The notes below the pieces were generated by a model that made no database searches, had not been told where the DNA came from, and saw nothing but the letters and a program-made list of their open reading frames with translations. Source: Gamsiella multidivaricata (taxonomy: Eukaryota > Mortierellomycota > Mortierellomycetes > Mortierellales > Mortierellaceae). Taken from it: DNA of 64,000 nucleotides. Location: assembly GCF_025024155.1 (NCBI RefSeq), contig NW_026251773.1, positions 124,001 through 188,000 on the forward strand, read 5' to 3'. A program made the position numbers and the translations under genes. Of this stretch, positions 44,530 to 53,941 are shown one piece after another; positions within the stretch are counted from its first letter, which is position 1; the number at the start of each line of letters is the position of its first letter.

Positions 44530-44996
44530 ACCCGAATTTCTTCGACAGACACCGCTGGCGAACTCAAGGAACATCAGGGCCAGTTTGACATCTTTGTTAG
44601 ATGACATGGCCTCGAAGCAGCTCAAGCTCCGGCGCGTCTTGATCCCACTTACGGACGACGATGAAGAGCTTTCCATCATGCTCGATACTTCGAATGAGAA
44701 GAGGAAGCGCGGCCTAGCAACTCGCCTTTCCAAGGTGTTTCCCACGGAGCCACCTAAGAAAACAATCCACATCATTGTGCAGCGACCACCTCCAGGTAAA
44801 GCATTCACACTCGCCTTGCATTAGTGCCTAGACTTTCCTACTGCGATGTTGACTCTTTCTCATCGTTTTTTGCGCTCTACCGTGTTGTGTACGTATTCCC
44901 GTAGGAGACGCGTTTCTGCGCACTGACCACCATCATGGCCATTTCCTACGGGCAGTACGGGCAGTAATTGATCCCCCATGCATATACCGCATATAA
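44530..44996 (+). pseudogene. Crinkler (CRN) N-terminal domain relic, frameshifted
   Basis: CRN-type proteins carry a ubiquitin-like N-terminal domain and occur in oomycetes and in Mortierella-type and arbuscular mycorrhizal fungi. The stretch 44580-44795 reads clearly as the second half of that domain: D-D-M-A-S-K-Q-L-K-L, then I-P-L-T-D-D-D-E-E-L, R-L-S-K-V-F and T-I-H-I-I-V-Q-R-P-P-P. The upstream motif S-T-D-T-A-G-E-L-K is in another reading frame (about 44541-44567), so a frameshift lies between. The usual N-terminal beginning of the domain is missing. An intron edge (CCAG|GTAAAG at 44795, acceptor near 44904) is preserved, after which about 30 codons without recognisable content run to a stop. 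The copy is broken and N-terminally truncated. Confidence 0.7.
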
Positions 44997-45867
44997 AGAC
45001 GCGAGTGAGACATGTACGGCCATCGTACTACACAATTCCGGATCCTAGTCTACCGCCATTCACAACAGACCGAACACCCACCACCCTACGCATACACCTC
45101 AAGGCCACTCTTCTCGCCTTGACCGCCGCATCGATGGTCACCGCTGCAGACGTGGGGCGAGAAGGACTCCAAGCTCGTCATCACCGAGAACCGCGAAAGG
45201 ACCCGCCTTCTCTACCCAACTATCCGTCTCTCCACCGAGCAGGGGAATGTTAACGATGGAGAGCGAGCTTGCCATCATCGACGAACCTTCGTTGATCTAA
45301 ACTCCCAAGCCCTCGGAACAATCTAGGGTTCTCATTCTCGAGAGCCCCTTGATGCGCCACCCTTGGATGCCGAAGCATGCAGCCCTTCGCCAATCGAGCA
45401 GATATCGATGAGCTGGAGATCAGCGAGGTGGGCCATCAGAAGTATATAAATGTTTTTTTTTTTGGCTAACCCTACCTCTACCCCTATGGCCGATGCCCTA
45501 TTTTCTAATAGCGATGTGCAGCCCTGGTGCAAGAACGCATGAAAGGCACCTGCTTTGCTAGACTTGTCCTCTGCCTCCCACATGGATCACTCAGATAAAA
45601 AAAAAAAAAGATAAAAAAAAGAAGGCCCTCATGAAAAATCTTCTGCAAAATCAAAAAATCGCTGTGTGCTGATGGATACATCCTCGGAATTGGTTCCACC
45701 GCACCTTGATATACACTTCAAGAACCTTGGGAACCTTGCATCCGTCCCTTATCAGACATGCTAAACATCAAAAAAAAAAAAAAAAAAAAAAAAGATCGCA
45801 ACAGGCTTTGACGTCTTGACCTTTTGCAAACGCCTCCCCATCTGCATTGTCCGTACCTCCCATTTCG
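44997..45867. other. Intergenic region after the CRN relic
   Basis: Short open stretches occur, one of about 60 codons around 45150-45320 (+) that may be further decayed CRN-gene sequence, but I cannot match it. A24 lies at 45770-45793. Confidence 0.4.
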
Positions 45868-45875
45868 TATAAATA
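45868..45875 (+). promoter_or_regulatory. TATA box of the Trp-rich secreted protein gene
   Basis: TATAAATA, 118-125 nt before the ATG at 45993. Confidence 0.65.
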
Positions 45876-45992
45876 CCTGCTCTTTTTTCGTTGGCAAAAG
45901 ACTCTCAACAGCAAGCCTTTGAGCACACAGCGACAACCCACTCACTCTTATTCTCTTATTCTTACTCACAACCCCTCACATTCGAGCACACC

Positions 45993-46322
45993 ATGCACCT
46001 CAAGACCTCCTGCTCTGTTGTCCTTATCGCCTCCTTCATGGCCCTGTCCACTCAGGCGGCGCCCCTGTCGACGGATCCCACCCAGGTCACCATGACTGTG
46101 GTCCCAACTATGCCTGGACAGTCTACTCAAGCTATGGCCCAAGTCTCCAATCCTACGGCCCCCTCTGATGTCAAGACTTCCGACCCCATGGCCTCCGCTG
46201 TTACTCCGGTCGACGCGGGCGAGAACTCCAAATGGGGATTCGGGGGTTGGGGTGGTTTGGGTGGCTGGGGATGCGACTGGTGGAGTCTCCCTTGGTGGTA
46301 CAACCGCGGCTGGTGGTGTTAG
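45993..46322 (+). CDS. Small secreted Gly/Trp-rich protein
   Basis: A single exon encodes 109 residues. Residues 1-22 are a signal peptide ending S-T-Q-A-A. A Thr/Pro/Ser/Met-rich middle (about 23-78) follows, probably O-glycosylated or flexible. The last 31 residues contain nine tryptophans and eight or more glycines, with two cysteines (G-W-G-C-D-W-W, and a terminal W-W-C), the only cysteines in the mature chain after the signal. No known family. The layout, a short secreted protein with a hydrophobic aromatic end and strong TATA promoter, fits a surface-active, wall-associated or antimicrobial-type peptide, all of which are guesses. Confidence 0.7.
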   Translation: MHLKTSCSVVLIASFMALSTQAAPLSTDPTQVTMTVVPTMPGQSTQAMAQVSNPTAPSDVKTSDPMASAVTPVDAGENSKWGFGGWGGLGGWGCDWWSLPWWYNRGWWC

Positions 46323-46791
46323 ACCATGACACATGGTGTCAAAGGACAGGAGGCGATTTTTTTTTGATCCATCCGCGCTTGCTAATGCCCAGCTTTAGTC
46401 GGACCGCGGTTGTTTCCCTTCAATCTGCACATTTCATATCTAGTTCAGAAAAAAAAAAGAGATCTCCTGAGCGAATAAAGCAGGAAACACATTTCAGACG
46501 CGTCAAGGTCTTCAAATGAGCGCGCGCGCACGAAAAATAAAAATGATATGCATAAAAATATTGCACAGCAATTGATCCAGCGTAACTGGTTGTCTGTCAA
46601 GATTCACTGTATTTCCTTGTATTTTTTTTTATTGAATGATGGTTGAATGGTATCCACGTAACACTGTCAGATCGACCGACTGCTCCCTCATCTTCCTGTC
46701 TCGTCACTGTTTTGTTGCTGGTCCTTTTCCCCCCCCGAAAACAGAAAAAAAAAAAAAAAAAAGAGCTCTCCTTCTTCCGGGCTAACCCTCT
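46323..46791. other. Convergent 3' spacer
   Basis: Contains a short CG alternation (about 46519-46529), A and T tracts (A18 at 46745-46762) and no gene. Confidence 0.5.
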
Positions 46792-47528
46792 TCAAAGCTG
46801 CACAATACGGATGCCATCCTTGTTGACAATCTTGGCAACGAAATCCGGCATGTTCAAGATCATGCGCGATCTGAGCTCACCAATACACTTTTGCAGCAAT
46901 TTGATGCCCTCCTCCTCCGTGATATCCTCGCGATGGTACCGGTCCAGCAGCGATAGACAGTAGTAGGCACCATAGCCGTGTGCGGCAAAGGGCACGTTTG
47001 CGAGCGACGCCAAATGGTCAAGCCAGTACAACGCAGGCTTGTTGGTCTTGACATCGTATCCCGCAATCAACAGGTTGACCGAATATGGTTTCTAAAGACA
47101 ACAGAACGAGAAAAAAAAGATAAAAAACCACGTTTAGGAACAATAGCTTTCCGTTCTGGGCATGTATATATAACGATATATAACGCGAGATGCAAAGACA
47201 ACACCCTAAGAAAAAAAAAAAAAAAAGGCGCGTTCACGTTTACCTTGCTACGCAAGCTGTCTGCCAACTCGCGTCTCGCGAACGAAGAGACCGCCCGAGG
47301 ACTGAGCTCGATACCGTTTCGGATCCCGTACAGCTTGATGTTACGCTCGATATATTCTGAGAAATGGACACCATCGCCCGGCTCGCCCGAGAAGAGCATG
47401 AGGGTGTGTGAATTGAGTTCTCTGGACTTGTCCTCGCCAATCTTCATGAGGGTGATGGAGGCCACTGCCTTGGAGTCGTAGGCGGTGATGGTAAAGTCCT
47501 TGCCGGTGATGCCGAAGAGAGTATCCAT
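46792..47528 (-). CDS. PRE1: 20S proteasome subunit beta-4 (PSMB2/Pre1)
   Basis: It is a non-catalytic beta-ring subunit of the 20S proteasome. Two exons, 47528-47244 and 47091-46792, give 194 residues, the family's usual length. Diagnostic stretches are G-E-P-G-D-G-V-H-F-S-E-Y-I, R-N-G-I-E-L-S-P-R-A, R-R-E-L-A-D-S-L-R-S (end of exon 1), Y-S-V-N-L-L-I-A-G-Y-D and P-F-A-A-H-G-Y-G-A-Y. As in other beta-4 subunits there is no N-terminal propeptide and no catalytic threonine at the mature start. The 152-nt intron is AT-rich with an A tract. It is the one conserved gene inside the accessory block. Confidence 0.95.
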
Positions 47529-48309
47529 GGTGAGTGCTTATGGGGTTCGTCAGAAGTGTTGATTCGCTGTCGCCTGTTTTCTCGGGTCTATGTGCCGCCT
47601 TGGTCGTCCTTGAGGTTGCTGCTATGGGAGGTGATGGGAGGTTGGGGTTCGTTTTCTTTTTTTTGAATGAAGAACAAAGGGGAATAGGGACTGTTACCAG
47701 CGGATAGGAAACGCGCACGCACGCGCGTATGTCCCCTCCGCCAGACAAGCGCAGAGTGGTTACGTAGGTTGAATCGCCCTTAAGCACATCGAGCCACGGA
47801 AAAAAAATGCGTTCAAGCAGAGGAACCACCACTTCATCCTCACGGGTCACTTTTCAGAGCTACTTGGGCCCCGGTATCCAATTCATTGGTTCTCTCCTGC
47901 CGTCATAGATCTGTGGGGGGTCAGAGACCATCGTGCATTCAGCACTAGACTATCCATGCTCAGCTGTGTATGCACGTTTGTATTCAGTCATGGCCACGAA
48001 TTGGACTTTTGGGGCTTCGACTCTGAGAGCGAAGCAACAATCGTGGCGAGGACAATTGGGCTGCCGTTGGCTGAGCGTGGATATGGGAGTTTTGGACAAG
48101 TTCCAGCGTTCTGACTCTTGCGCGCTGTTGTCTTGGAACAACAGCCGGTTATCATCTTTCCTCGCCCTCAATACCACACCTTCCACACCTTCCCCTCCTT
48201 TTCTTCTACAACCCGCTCGTACCATCGTCCATTTTTATTATCCCAACAACGATCCTCGAGTGCAAAAAAAAACAACAGCTGTGAGCGCACCCAACAAAGC
48301 AACGCCAAC
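47529..48309. other. Divergent promoter region
   Basis: Between the proteasome gene and a PPxY gene. Contains a purine-pyrimidine alternation (about 47709-47727). The right end is pyrimidine-rich with an A9 run at about 48266-48274. No gene seen. Confidence 0.5.
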
Positions 48310-48846
48310 ATGGATACAGGCGCTGCCTTCTTCGTTGCCTTTATCGCACTTTTATGTTGCATCAGAGTCTACCTCAAACGACACTCCAAGCGCAACGTCG
48401 CAGGAGACCCCACCGCCAATGCCGTAATGCCAGTCCCGTCCTCAAGGACAAGGGCAAGGACACCGACACGGCCTTCTCCAGTGTTACGAGCAGAGACGAG
48501 GGCAAGGACAAGGACAAGGACAAGTCGTGCCAATCTTCTCTGGATAGTCAGTGCCAGAGCACCGAACCAAACCAGACAGGATTCGTTTGTAATCGCGACA
48601 CTCGACCCCCCACCACGCTATGACGACCCATCAACGACGTCGCTGTCACCCGCGCCTGGTGCAGAGACAGGGTTGGAGGAAGTGATTGTGGTAGAGAATT
48701 CCCAGGTCGTGGAATCCACAGATGAACCACCGGGGTATGTACAATATGCACAGGATCCGTCGACAACTGTCCACACCAGCACATCAATCAACAATGAACC
48801 TCCAGAGGCTATCCAATCACTGCACTCTCGAGGACTACAACATTAA
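48310..48846 (+). CDS. Small single-span membrane protein with PPxY tail, 2
   Basis: A single exon encodes 178 residues. The frame is open upstream to 48118, but the ATG at 48310 heads a membrane span (about 6-22) preceded by a very short N-terminus, as in its relatives. The span is followed by a basic segment (L-K-R-H-S-K-R) that should hold the tail in the cytosol. The tail carries P-P-R-Y (101-104) and P-P-G-Y (140-143). Residues about 45-72 are an Arg/Thr repeat made by a GGCAAGGACA-type DNA repeat; in another frame the same DNA reads as Lys/Asp repeats, so the exact frame in this segment depends on the assembly being correct there. Function inferred as for the other PPxY proteins. Confidence 0.6.
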   Translation: MDTGAAFFVAFIALLCCIRVYLKRHSKRNVAGDPTANAVMPVPSSRTRARTPTRPSPVLRAETRARTRTRTSRANLLWIVSARAPNQTRQDSFVIATLDPPPRYDDPSTTSLSPAPGAETGLEEVIVVENSQVVESTDEPPGYVQYAQDPSTTVHTSTSINNEPPEAIQSLHSRGLQH

Positions 48847-49571
48847 CACGCCTCGAATACCACACTTCTCTTCATGAATCGATACCCATGTCTTCCTTAC
48901 CCCTGTACCATATTGTAATATGATCTCCCAAATAAAAATGTACCGTCGACGTCCTTATCCACAAGGAGGTATTTCAGCCTGAGCAAAGCAAACCAGGGTA
49001 GGCGCCGGCTAGTCAAAAAGAAACTTTTTTTTCAATGCAAGACATACCAGAGACTAGTGACACATGCAGGATCCGGGGAACCTTGAGAAACAACCTTAAA
49101 GGCCGCAGCAAATGACGTACTCATACGAGAGGCGATTGATACGCCGCTGTATCTCGACGATACAACTATAGGGAGTACAGAACCCGGAGAATCTCTCGGT
49201 GGTCGATGGGCCCTGTCTCCCTAGTACCATACGGGGACAAACTCCTGTTCTTCTTTCCGAGTTTATATAGATTCTTTGCCATGGCTGCAAGGATTCGCTT
49301 TATGACGTACTTGAATGTCGGTACGAGTCGTGGACGCGTGTATTGAGCTGGTTGGTGCGGGTGGCAATGAGGGTACATGAGAAGGGATACATGGTGCCCC
49401 ACGCCATTGGACTGTGCTCATTACGAAGATCGCCTCCACCTGAGACCTTTAGCATCATGCCCAGGTGGACTTTTTTTGGATAAAGAAGGAAAGGAACAAC
49501 GTTGTGGAGGATTAGAGAAAGAAGGTTTGGGTCTATCCAATGCCGCCAAGTTCGTTTTGTAACCATCCGGC
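48847..49571. other. Intergenic between PPxY genes 2 and 3
   Basis: Polyadenylation-like AATAAA near 48931. A minus-strand TATATAAA near 49264 has no convincing gene behind it. Confidence 0.45.
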
Positions 49572-49579
49572 TATATAAA
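49572..49579 (+). promoter_or_regulatory. TATA box of PPxY gene 3
   Basis: TATATAAA, 213-220 nt before the ATG at 49792. Confidence 0.6.
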
Positions 49580-49659
49580 TGGATGCTGTCTGCTGTCTGA
49601 GCCAGCTACTCCTGCGCTCCCTCTGTCGGCTGATCAACCACAGTCCTTAATTGACACCC

Positions 49660-49707
49660 TTGAACCCTTGAACCCCTGAACCCTTGAACCCTTGAACCCT
49701 TGAACCG
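49660..49707 (+). repeat. 8-bp tandem repeat in the leader of PPxY gene 3
   Basis: Six copies of TTGAACCC (one CTGAACCC, the last TTGAACCG) lie between the TATA box and the ATG, so they are probably in the 5' UTR. Confidence 0.9.
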
Positions 49708-49791
49708 TGCGCCGAATTCTTCTCGAACATCTCTCCTCAAGTTCCCAGAGTCACATTGCAGCACTACAAACAAGCAAACATCGCCTGGAAG

Positions 49792-49915
49792 ATGACCGCC
49801 TTGGTGTTATCGATGCTTGGTGGCCTAGCCATCGTAATGGTCGTGGCATGGTGTCTCATCCGCATAAAGAAGTCTCCCAACTCCAGTTCAATCATCATCC
49901 CCGTCAACAACAGCG

Positions 49916-49948
<33 letters not shown>

Positions 49949-50487
49949 CTTGCATGACCACACATACTACACCACGACTTTTTCAACCCAGGTACACCGT
50001 CGTCCATGCCATCTTTTTGGACTCTTCACAGTCTCGGTCACCAGCAGCAGACCGTCGTACCCAGAACAGGGGCGGTCCGCGCGTTGCTGATCAGGTTCGT
50101 ACCCGTCAATCGCTTGCTGGGAGAAGCAATGAGTCCATGTCGAACCTGGACGACGACTTACCACCACCAATGTATAATCCACTATCGACAGACGCAACCG
50201 TACATCCTTCATCCGATGGTCATGACCTACCGACGGATTCGTGCATCTTGGATATTCCTCCTCCAACGTACTCTCCATCCCGGATAGCTACAACGCCGGC
50301 CTCACATGGAATTACCGAAACTCGTTCAGGAGCACTTCTATCGCCACTTCCTGTGCTAGACCCGTCGTTGTCTCCATCGGGACCATTGTCACCATTGCCA
50401 CCGACGTATCCACAGGCGATAGCTCCTCCTCAGCCAGCTCAACTGACAGAGAATCCGTCTGTTATGATTGCTATTGGATCTGCCTAG
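49792..50487 (+). CDS. Small single-span membrane protein with PPxY tail, 3
   Basis: A single exon encodes 231 residues. The start at 49792 gives two residues before a membrane span (about 3-24), followed by basic R-I-K-K. An asparagine run (about residues 43-52) is encoded by an AAC repeat. The long cytosolic tail contains three WW-ligand motifs: P-P-M-Y (125-128), P-P-T-Y (157-160) and P-P-T-Y (203-206), embedded in Ser/Pro-rich disorder with several S-P or T-P sites. Multiple spaced PY motifs are typical of proteins that bind the tandem WW domains of Rsp5/Nedd4 ligases. No catalytic domain. The role is inferred. Confidence 0.68.
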
Positions 50488-51125
50488 ATATTACACACAT
50501 CCAACTATGACCGTTTACCATATTACCACATCGACATAATAATTAAACTACTACTCTTTAATCGCGCTTGGTGTCGCTTTGTCCAATTGTTTTGAGAGAG
50601 AGCAACAAGGAATTTTTTTTTTTCTTCCTTGGACGCTGATGTTCTGGTGCGCTTTGTTTCCGATGGCAGCAAAAGCGAAATCGAAAGGCAAAAGGCAAAA
50701 GGTGCATGTTGTCGACTCTGGACATCGTTGGATGGTGTGCACAATACCTCCTGGCCATTGCCTCTGCTCGTGGGTCACACAAAAAAACATCGAGTTATCT
50801 TTCCTTTACTGTTATTCTCCTATGCAACGTGCTTCGCCGAGTGGAGAACACACCTCTAATCCCCGCCAATTTTTTACATTACCGGGATTAATACTCATGG
50901 CTGCATGGGGACAGCTGCAGGCTCAGATCATTTACCAGACCACGTCCAGGTAACGGACAATCACGATGCGATCGTTGGTCTGGGTGTTCCTGTTCCTTTT
51001 GAGCGATTTATTCTGCACAAATCGACTGAAAAAAAATGCCTCGTTTTTTTGGAATTTCTTTTTTCTCGTCGCCCACACCGCGCGCGCCTTTACCCCACGC
51101 AAAACTCCTTCTTGCGCTGGTCTGG
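50488..51125. other. Intergenic between PPxY genes 3 and 4
   Basis: Short frames on both strands, none with recognisable content. Confidence 0.45.
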
Positions 51126-51133
51126 TATAAATA
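51126..51133 (+). promoter_or_regulatory. TATA box, probably of PPxY gene 4
   Basis: TATAAATA about 340 nt before the ATG at 51472. The long leader contains CAA/CAG repeats (about 51347-51368). Confidence 0.5.
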
Positions 51134-51471
51134 AGCGTCCGCGCTTAGGGCCGCAATCGAAGGAGTTCACCTCCCCCCTCTTCGGAAGCCCTTCCTTCCC
51201 TCCCTGTCCATCTCGTCCGCTACGTATAACGCGGGAGGGCAGCCATGCAATTCGACCTGCAGCCATTGTCCAAACACAACATCTCTACGCGAAAAGTTCA
51301 CTGAATAACGCTATCCCACTACAATATTATAATATTTTTTTTGCAACAACAGCAGCAACAACAACAACGCGCTAAAAAGACCCTATTCCAGCAACAAGTT
51401 CCTTAAAACCTATTACCGCCACTCCACAAACCACAGCCACAAATATCCACGCCTCCTCCTACACCGGGAAC

Positions 51472-51927
51472 ATGGTAGCTCCCTGGATATTATTCCTGAT
51501 CGTCGGTATACTCTTGCAGAGCCTCGGTCTGTTCTGCTACTACATGAGTGAACGCCAACGCAAGGCATTCACGGCCGCCACAGCGGCCTCTCCAGCCTTG
51601 GGTCTTATCCTCCCGATATCAGCCCCCACAGAGACCTTGCCTACCTACGCGGTCGTCATCGCCGTGCCGCCCCCACCGACCTACGTTGCCGCCGACCTGT
51701 CGACTCTTCCGCATCACCTCCAGGAACCATCCACATTGTCCTCGTCGTCATCGCCTTCGGTGGTGCCGTGCGATGGCACTGTAGCAACAGCAGCAGCAGC
51801 AGCAGCGGCAGCAGCAGCTACGACAGCTGTGGACGGGACACGAGAAGAACTAGGGGTGAACAATCCGACCGAGGCCTCAATGACACGGTCTCCTCCATCC
51901 TATTCGACCCTGATAATGTCTCCCTGA
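51472..51927 (+). CDS. Small single-span membrane protein with PPxY tail, 4
   Basis: A single exon encodes 151 residues. A membrane span occupies about residues 5-23, and S-E-R-Q-R-K marks the cytosolic side. The tail carries L-P-T-Y (56-59), P-P-T-Y (68-71) and P-P-S-Y (141-144), plus a polyalanine tract (about 107-116) from a GCA repeat. The protein ends seven residues after the last PY motif. The compact layout makes it the clearest example of the local family. A 10-bp tandem repeat follows in the probable 3' UTR. Function inferred: membrane-anchored WW-domain ligand. Confidence 0.68.
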   Translation: MVAPWILFLIVGILLQSLGLFCYYMSERQRKAFTAATAASPALGLILPISAPTETLPTYAVVIAVPPPPTYVAADLSTLPHHLQEPSTLSSSSSPSVVPCDGTVATAAAAAAAAAATTAVDGTREELGVNNPTEASMTRSPPSYSTLIMSP

Positions 51928-52051
51928 CGCATTTGAAGGGGGTGGGCGACTTTTTTTGTAGAGTGCTGGTGGCGATAGAGCAAGCACTCCAAGTTGACGG
52001 TGAAGAATGTCGCCGCGTCCTGTGTTCTATATATATACCCGATGTGCGTTA

Positions 52052-52128
52052 TTGCTGTTGTTGTAGTTGTTGTTAGTTGTTGTTAGTTGTTGTTAGTTGT
52101 TGTTAGTTGCTGTTAGTTGTTGTAGCTG
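52052..52128 (+). repeat. 10-bp tandem repeat after PPxY gene 4
   Basis: About seven copies of TGTTAGTTGT with small changes, 125-200 nt past the stop and followed by AATAAAG near 52171, so probably in the 3' UTR. Confidence 0.8.
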
Positions 52129-52446
52129 TCGACCTTGTAGAAACCCGAAATGCTTCGTGTCCATCGTCAATAAAGGCTAAAAAAAAAAAAAAAAGAAGAG
52201 AGAAATGACGATCGTCGATTTTGACGACAAGTGCCGGGGGGGAGACAGGGAAGAGCACTGCCTCATTCACTCTCTCTCTCTCTCTCACTAAAAAAGAAAA
52301 AAGAGGGTTCCTCGTAACTACGGACTAGACCCCGCAGATTTGTTTACCATCCGCCTGCCGCGCGCGTCGATCCATATGCTTGGTTTCGCACATTCCCTTA
52401 CAACCTTTGAGCGTATCCCGGGGTCAGTTTTTTGAACATTCATTCA
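52129..52446. other. Intergenic spacer
   Basis: Contains an A16 tract, a TC dinucleotide run (about 52269-52287) and no gene. Confidence 0.5.
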
Positions 52447-52454
52447 TATAAATA
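52447..52454 (+). promoter_or_regulatory. TATA box of the Gly-rich single-span gene
   Basis: TATAAATA, 103-110 nt before the ATG at 52557. The leader ends in CAA/CTA trinucleotide repeats (52504-52550). Confidence 0.65.
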
Positions 52455-52556
52455 CTCCCCCCTCTATCCCCCTTACCCCACTCCCGCCTCTCCATCAAAT
52501 TACACAACAACAACAACAACTACAACTACAACGAAACAACAACAACAACTGCAGCA

Positions 52557-53444
52557 ATGAGGGTTGACCAGGTGACCATCATAGTCTACGCCTCTTTCTT
52601 ATCCGCCCTCGTTCTCCTATGCCTCCTCGCGATCCTCATCCCCTACTGCCGTGGGTACAGACTCAGGCAAAGAACCAAACGCGAAACAATCGCGCGAGCC
52701 AAGGTCGCCAAGATCGACAGGGCCGCCAAGGTTGATTCCACGATCCAACGCGCTAACGAATCCTTCAACCAAATCGGACGCCTCGTCTCAAAGATCGAAG
52801 TCATCCTCTCTGCCACTGTCAACCCCTCTGAGGCCAAATCCAATGGTCTAAACCCGACTTTAACAGCCGAGCAGCTGGGCCAAAGGATCCGGACAATCTT
52901 GATGAAATATGATCCGATCTGTCCGGTGGATACGACTGCGGCGGAGATAAAGACGAACGCCGAGGTAAAGAAAAAGACGGGGATGGACCAGAGACGGAAT
53001 ACGGCGTCAACGAGTGATACGGCCGTGGAGGGAAGTGTCTGTATTGACATCGACGGAGCAGATCCCTATGCTGAGAGGATCGGAGCACCGGTGTGGATTG
53101 AACTTGTCGATATGTTGGTCGCGTGCGATTTCGGACGCGATAGCGGCGCGGTGGAAGGTGTACATGGGGCCTGCAGCACTGGCGACGCTACTGCTGTTAA
53201 AGGTGATAGCAGTGGTGGCTCAGGAGGTGATAGCCACGGTGATGGAGGAGGTGGTGCTGGTTATGGTGCTGGAGCTGGTGTCGGAGGCGGTGTTAACTGT
53301 GGCGACGGAGGTGGTATCGGAGGTGGTGCTAGCTGCGGTGATGGAGGCGGTGGTTGTTGTGGTGACGGAGGTGATGGCGGCGACGGAGGTTGTCGACAGA
53401 GTTGGCGACTAGAGCCGATTCTTCATCGGGGGTTCTATTCCTAG
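52557..53444 (+). CDS. Single-span membrane protein with coiled coil and glycine-rich tail
   Basis: A single exon encodes 295 residues. A membrane span (about 7-29) is followed by a basic stretch (R-G-Y-R-L-R-Q-R-T-K-R) and a helical, probably coiled-coil segment (about 40-90). A short ordered part (about 105-190) lacks known motifs. The last 80 residues are mostly Gly with Asp, Val and Cys in G-D-G-G and G-G-G-x-x-C repeats. It shares N-terminal topology, single exon, TATA box and CAA-rich leader with PPxY gene 4 but has no PPxY motif. Family and function unknown. Confidence 0.6.
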   Translation: MRVDQVTIIVYASFLSALVLLCLLAILIPYCRGYRLRQRTKRETIARAKVAKIDRAAKVDSTIQRANESFNQIGRLVSKIEVILSATVNPSEAKSNGLNPTLTAEQLGQRIRTILMKYDPICPVDTTAAEIKTNAEVKKKTGMDQRRNTASTSDTAVEGSVCIDIDGADPYAERIGAPVWIELVDMLVACDFGRDSGAVEGVHGACSTGDATAVKGDSSGGSGGDSHGDGGGGAGYGAGAGVGGGVNCGDGGGIGGGASCGDGGGGCCGDGGDGGDGGCRQSWRLEPILHRGFYS

Positions 53445-53941
53445 AGATCCACTGTACATAAATCAACTCGAATATACAGGATAGGATGTCGTTCAAGACC
53501 GAACGCGTTTGTATATATCTATTCATGAGTTGTGTAAAAATAAAAATAAAAAGTCGAAGCCCCGACCCAATGCTGCCTGCCACAAGAGTTGAATCGACCC
53601 CCAGATCCATTTTTGGCTTTCCACCATCTGAAAGGCTACAAACATACACTTGTTTCTCGCGGTGCCCTTGTCAATGTCTTTTTTTTTTTTTTTAGTCAAG
53701 TTGTATGTTCAAACATTCCCCGGCAGTGCCGCCATTAGCCCATCGTTTGGGGATCCTCGACAGACACGCGCGCGGCCAGTTGCTTCTGTTCCTTAGCCTG
53801 CATCCATGCATCATGCAAGCAGCAATTGTAGTAGATCATAGTGTGAGCATGCAGCTCAGCCGACTTCCGCACAGGACTACAATGTGAACATTATTTTTTA
53901 TTTATCTTAATGTTTGTTGGATTCATGTGTTCCTGGCTTAT
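53445..53941. other. Convergent 3' spacer
   Basis: T16 tract near 53678-53693. No gene seen. Confidence 0.5.

Noticed and set aside
47709..47727. Alternating CG/CA tract (possible Z-DNA)
   Set aside because: Short and imperfect, with no associated feature.
49096..49402. Short minus-strand frames behind a TATATAAA
   Set aside because: Products of 40-80 residues without features; the TATA match alone is not enough in AT-rich spacer.
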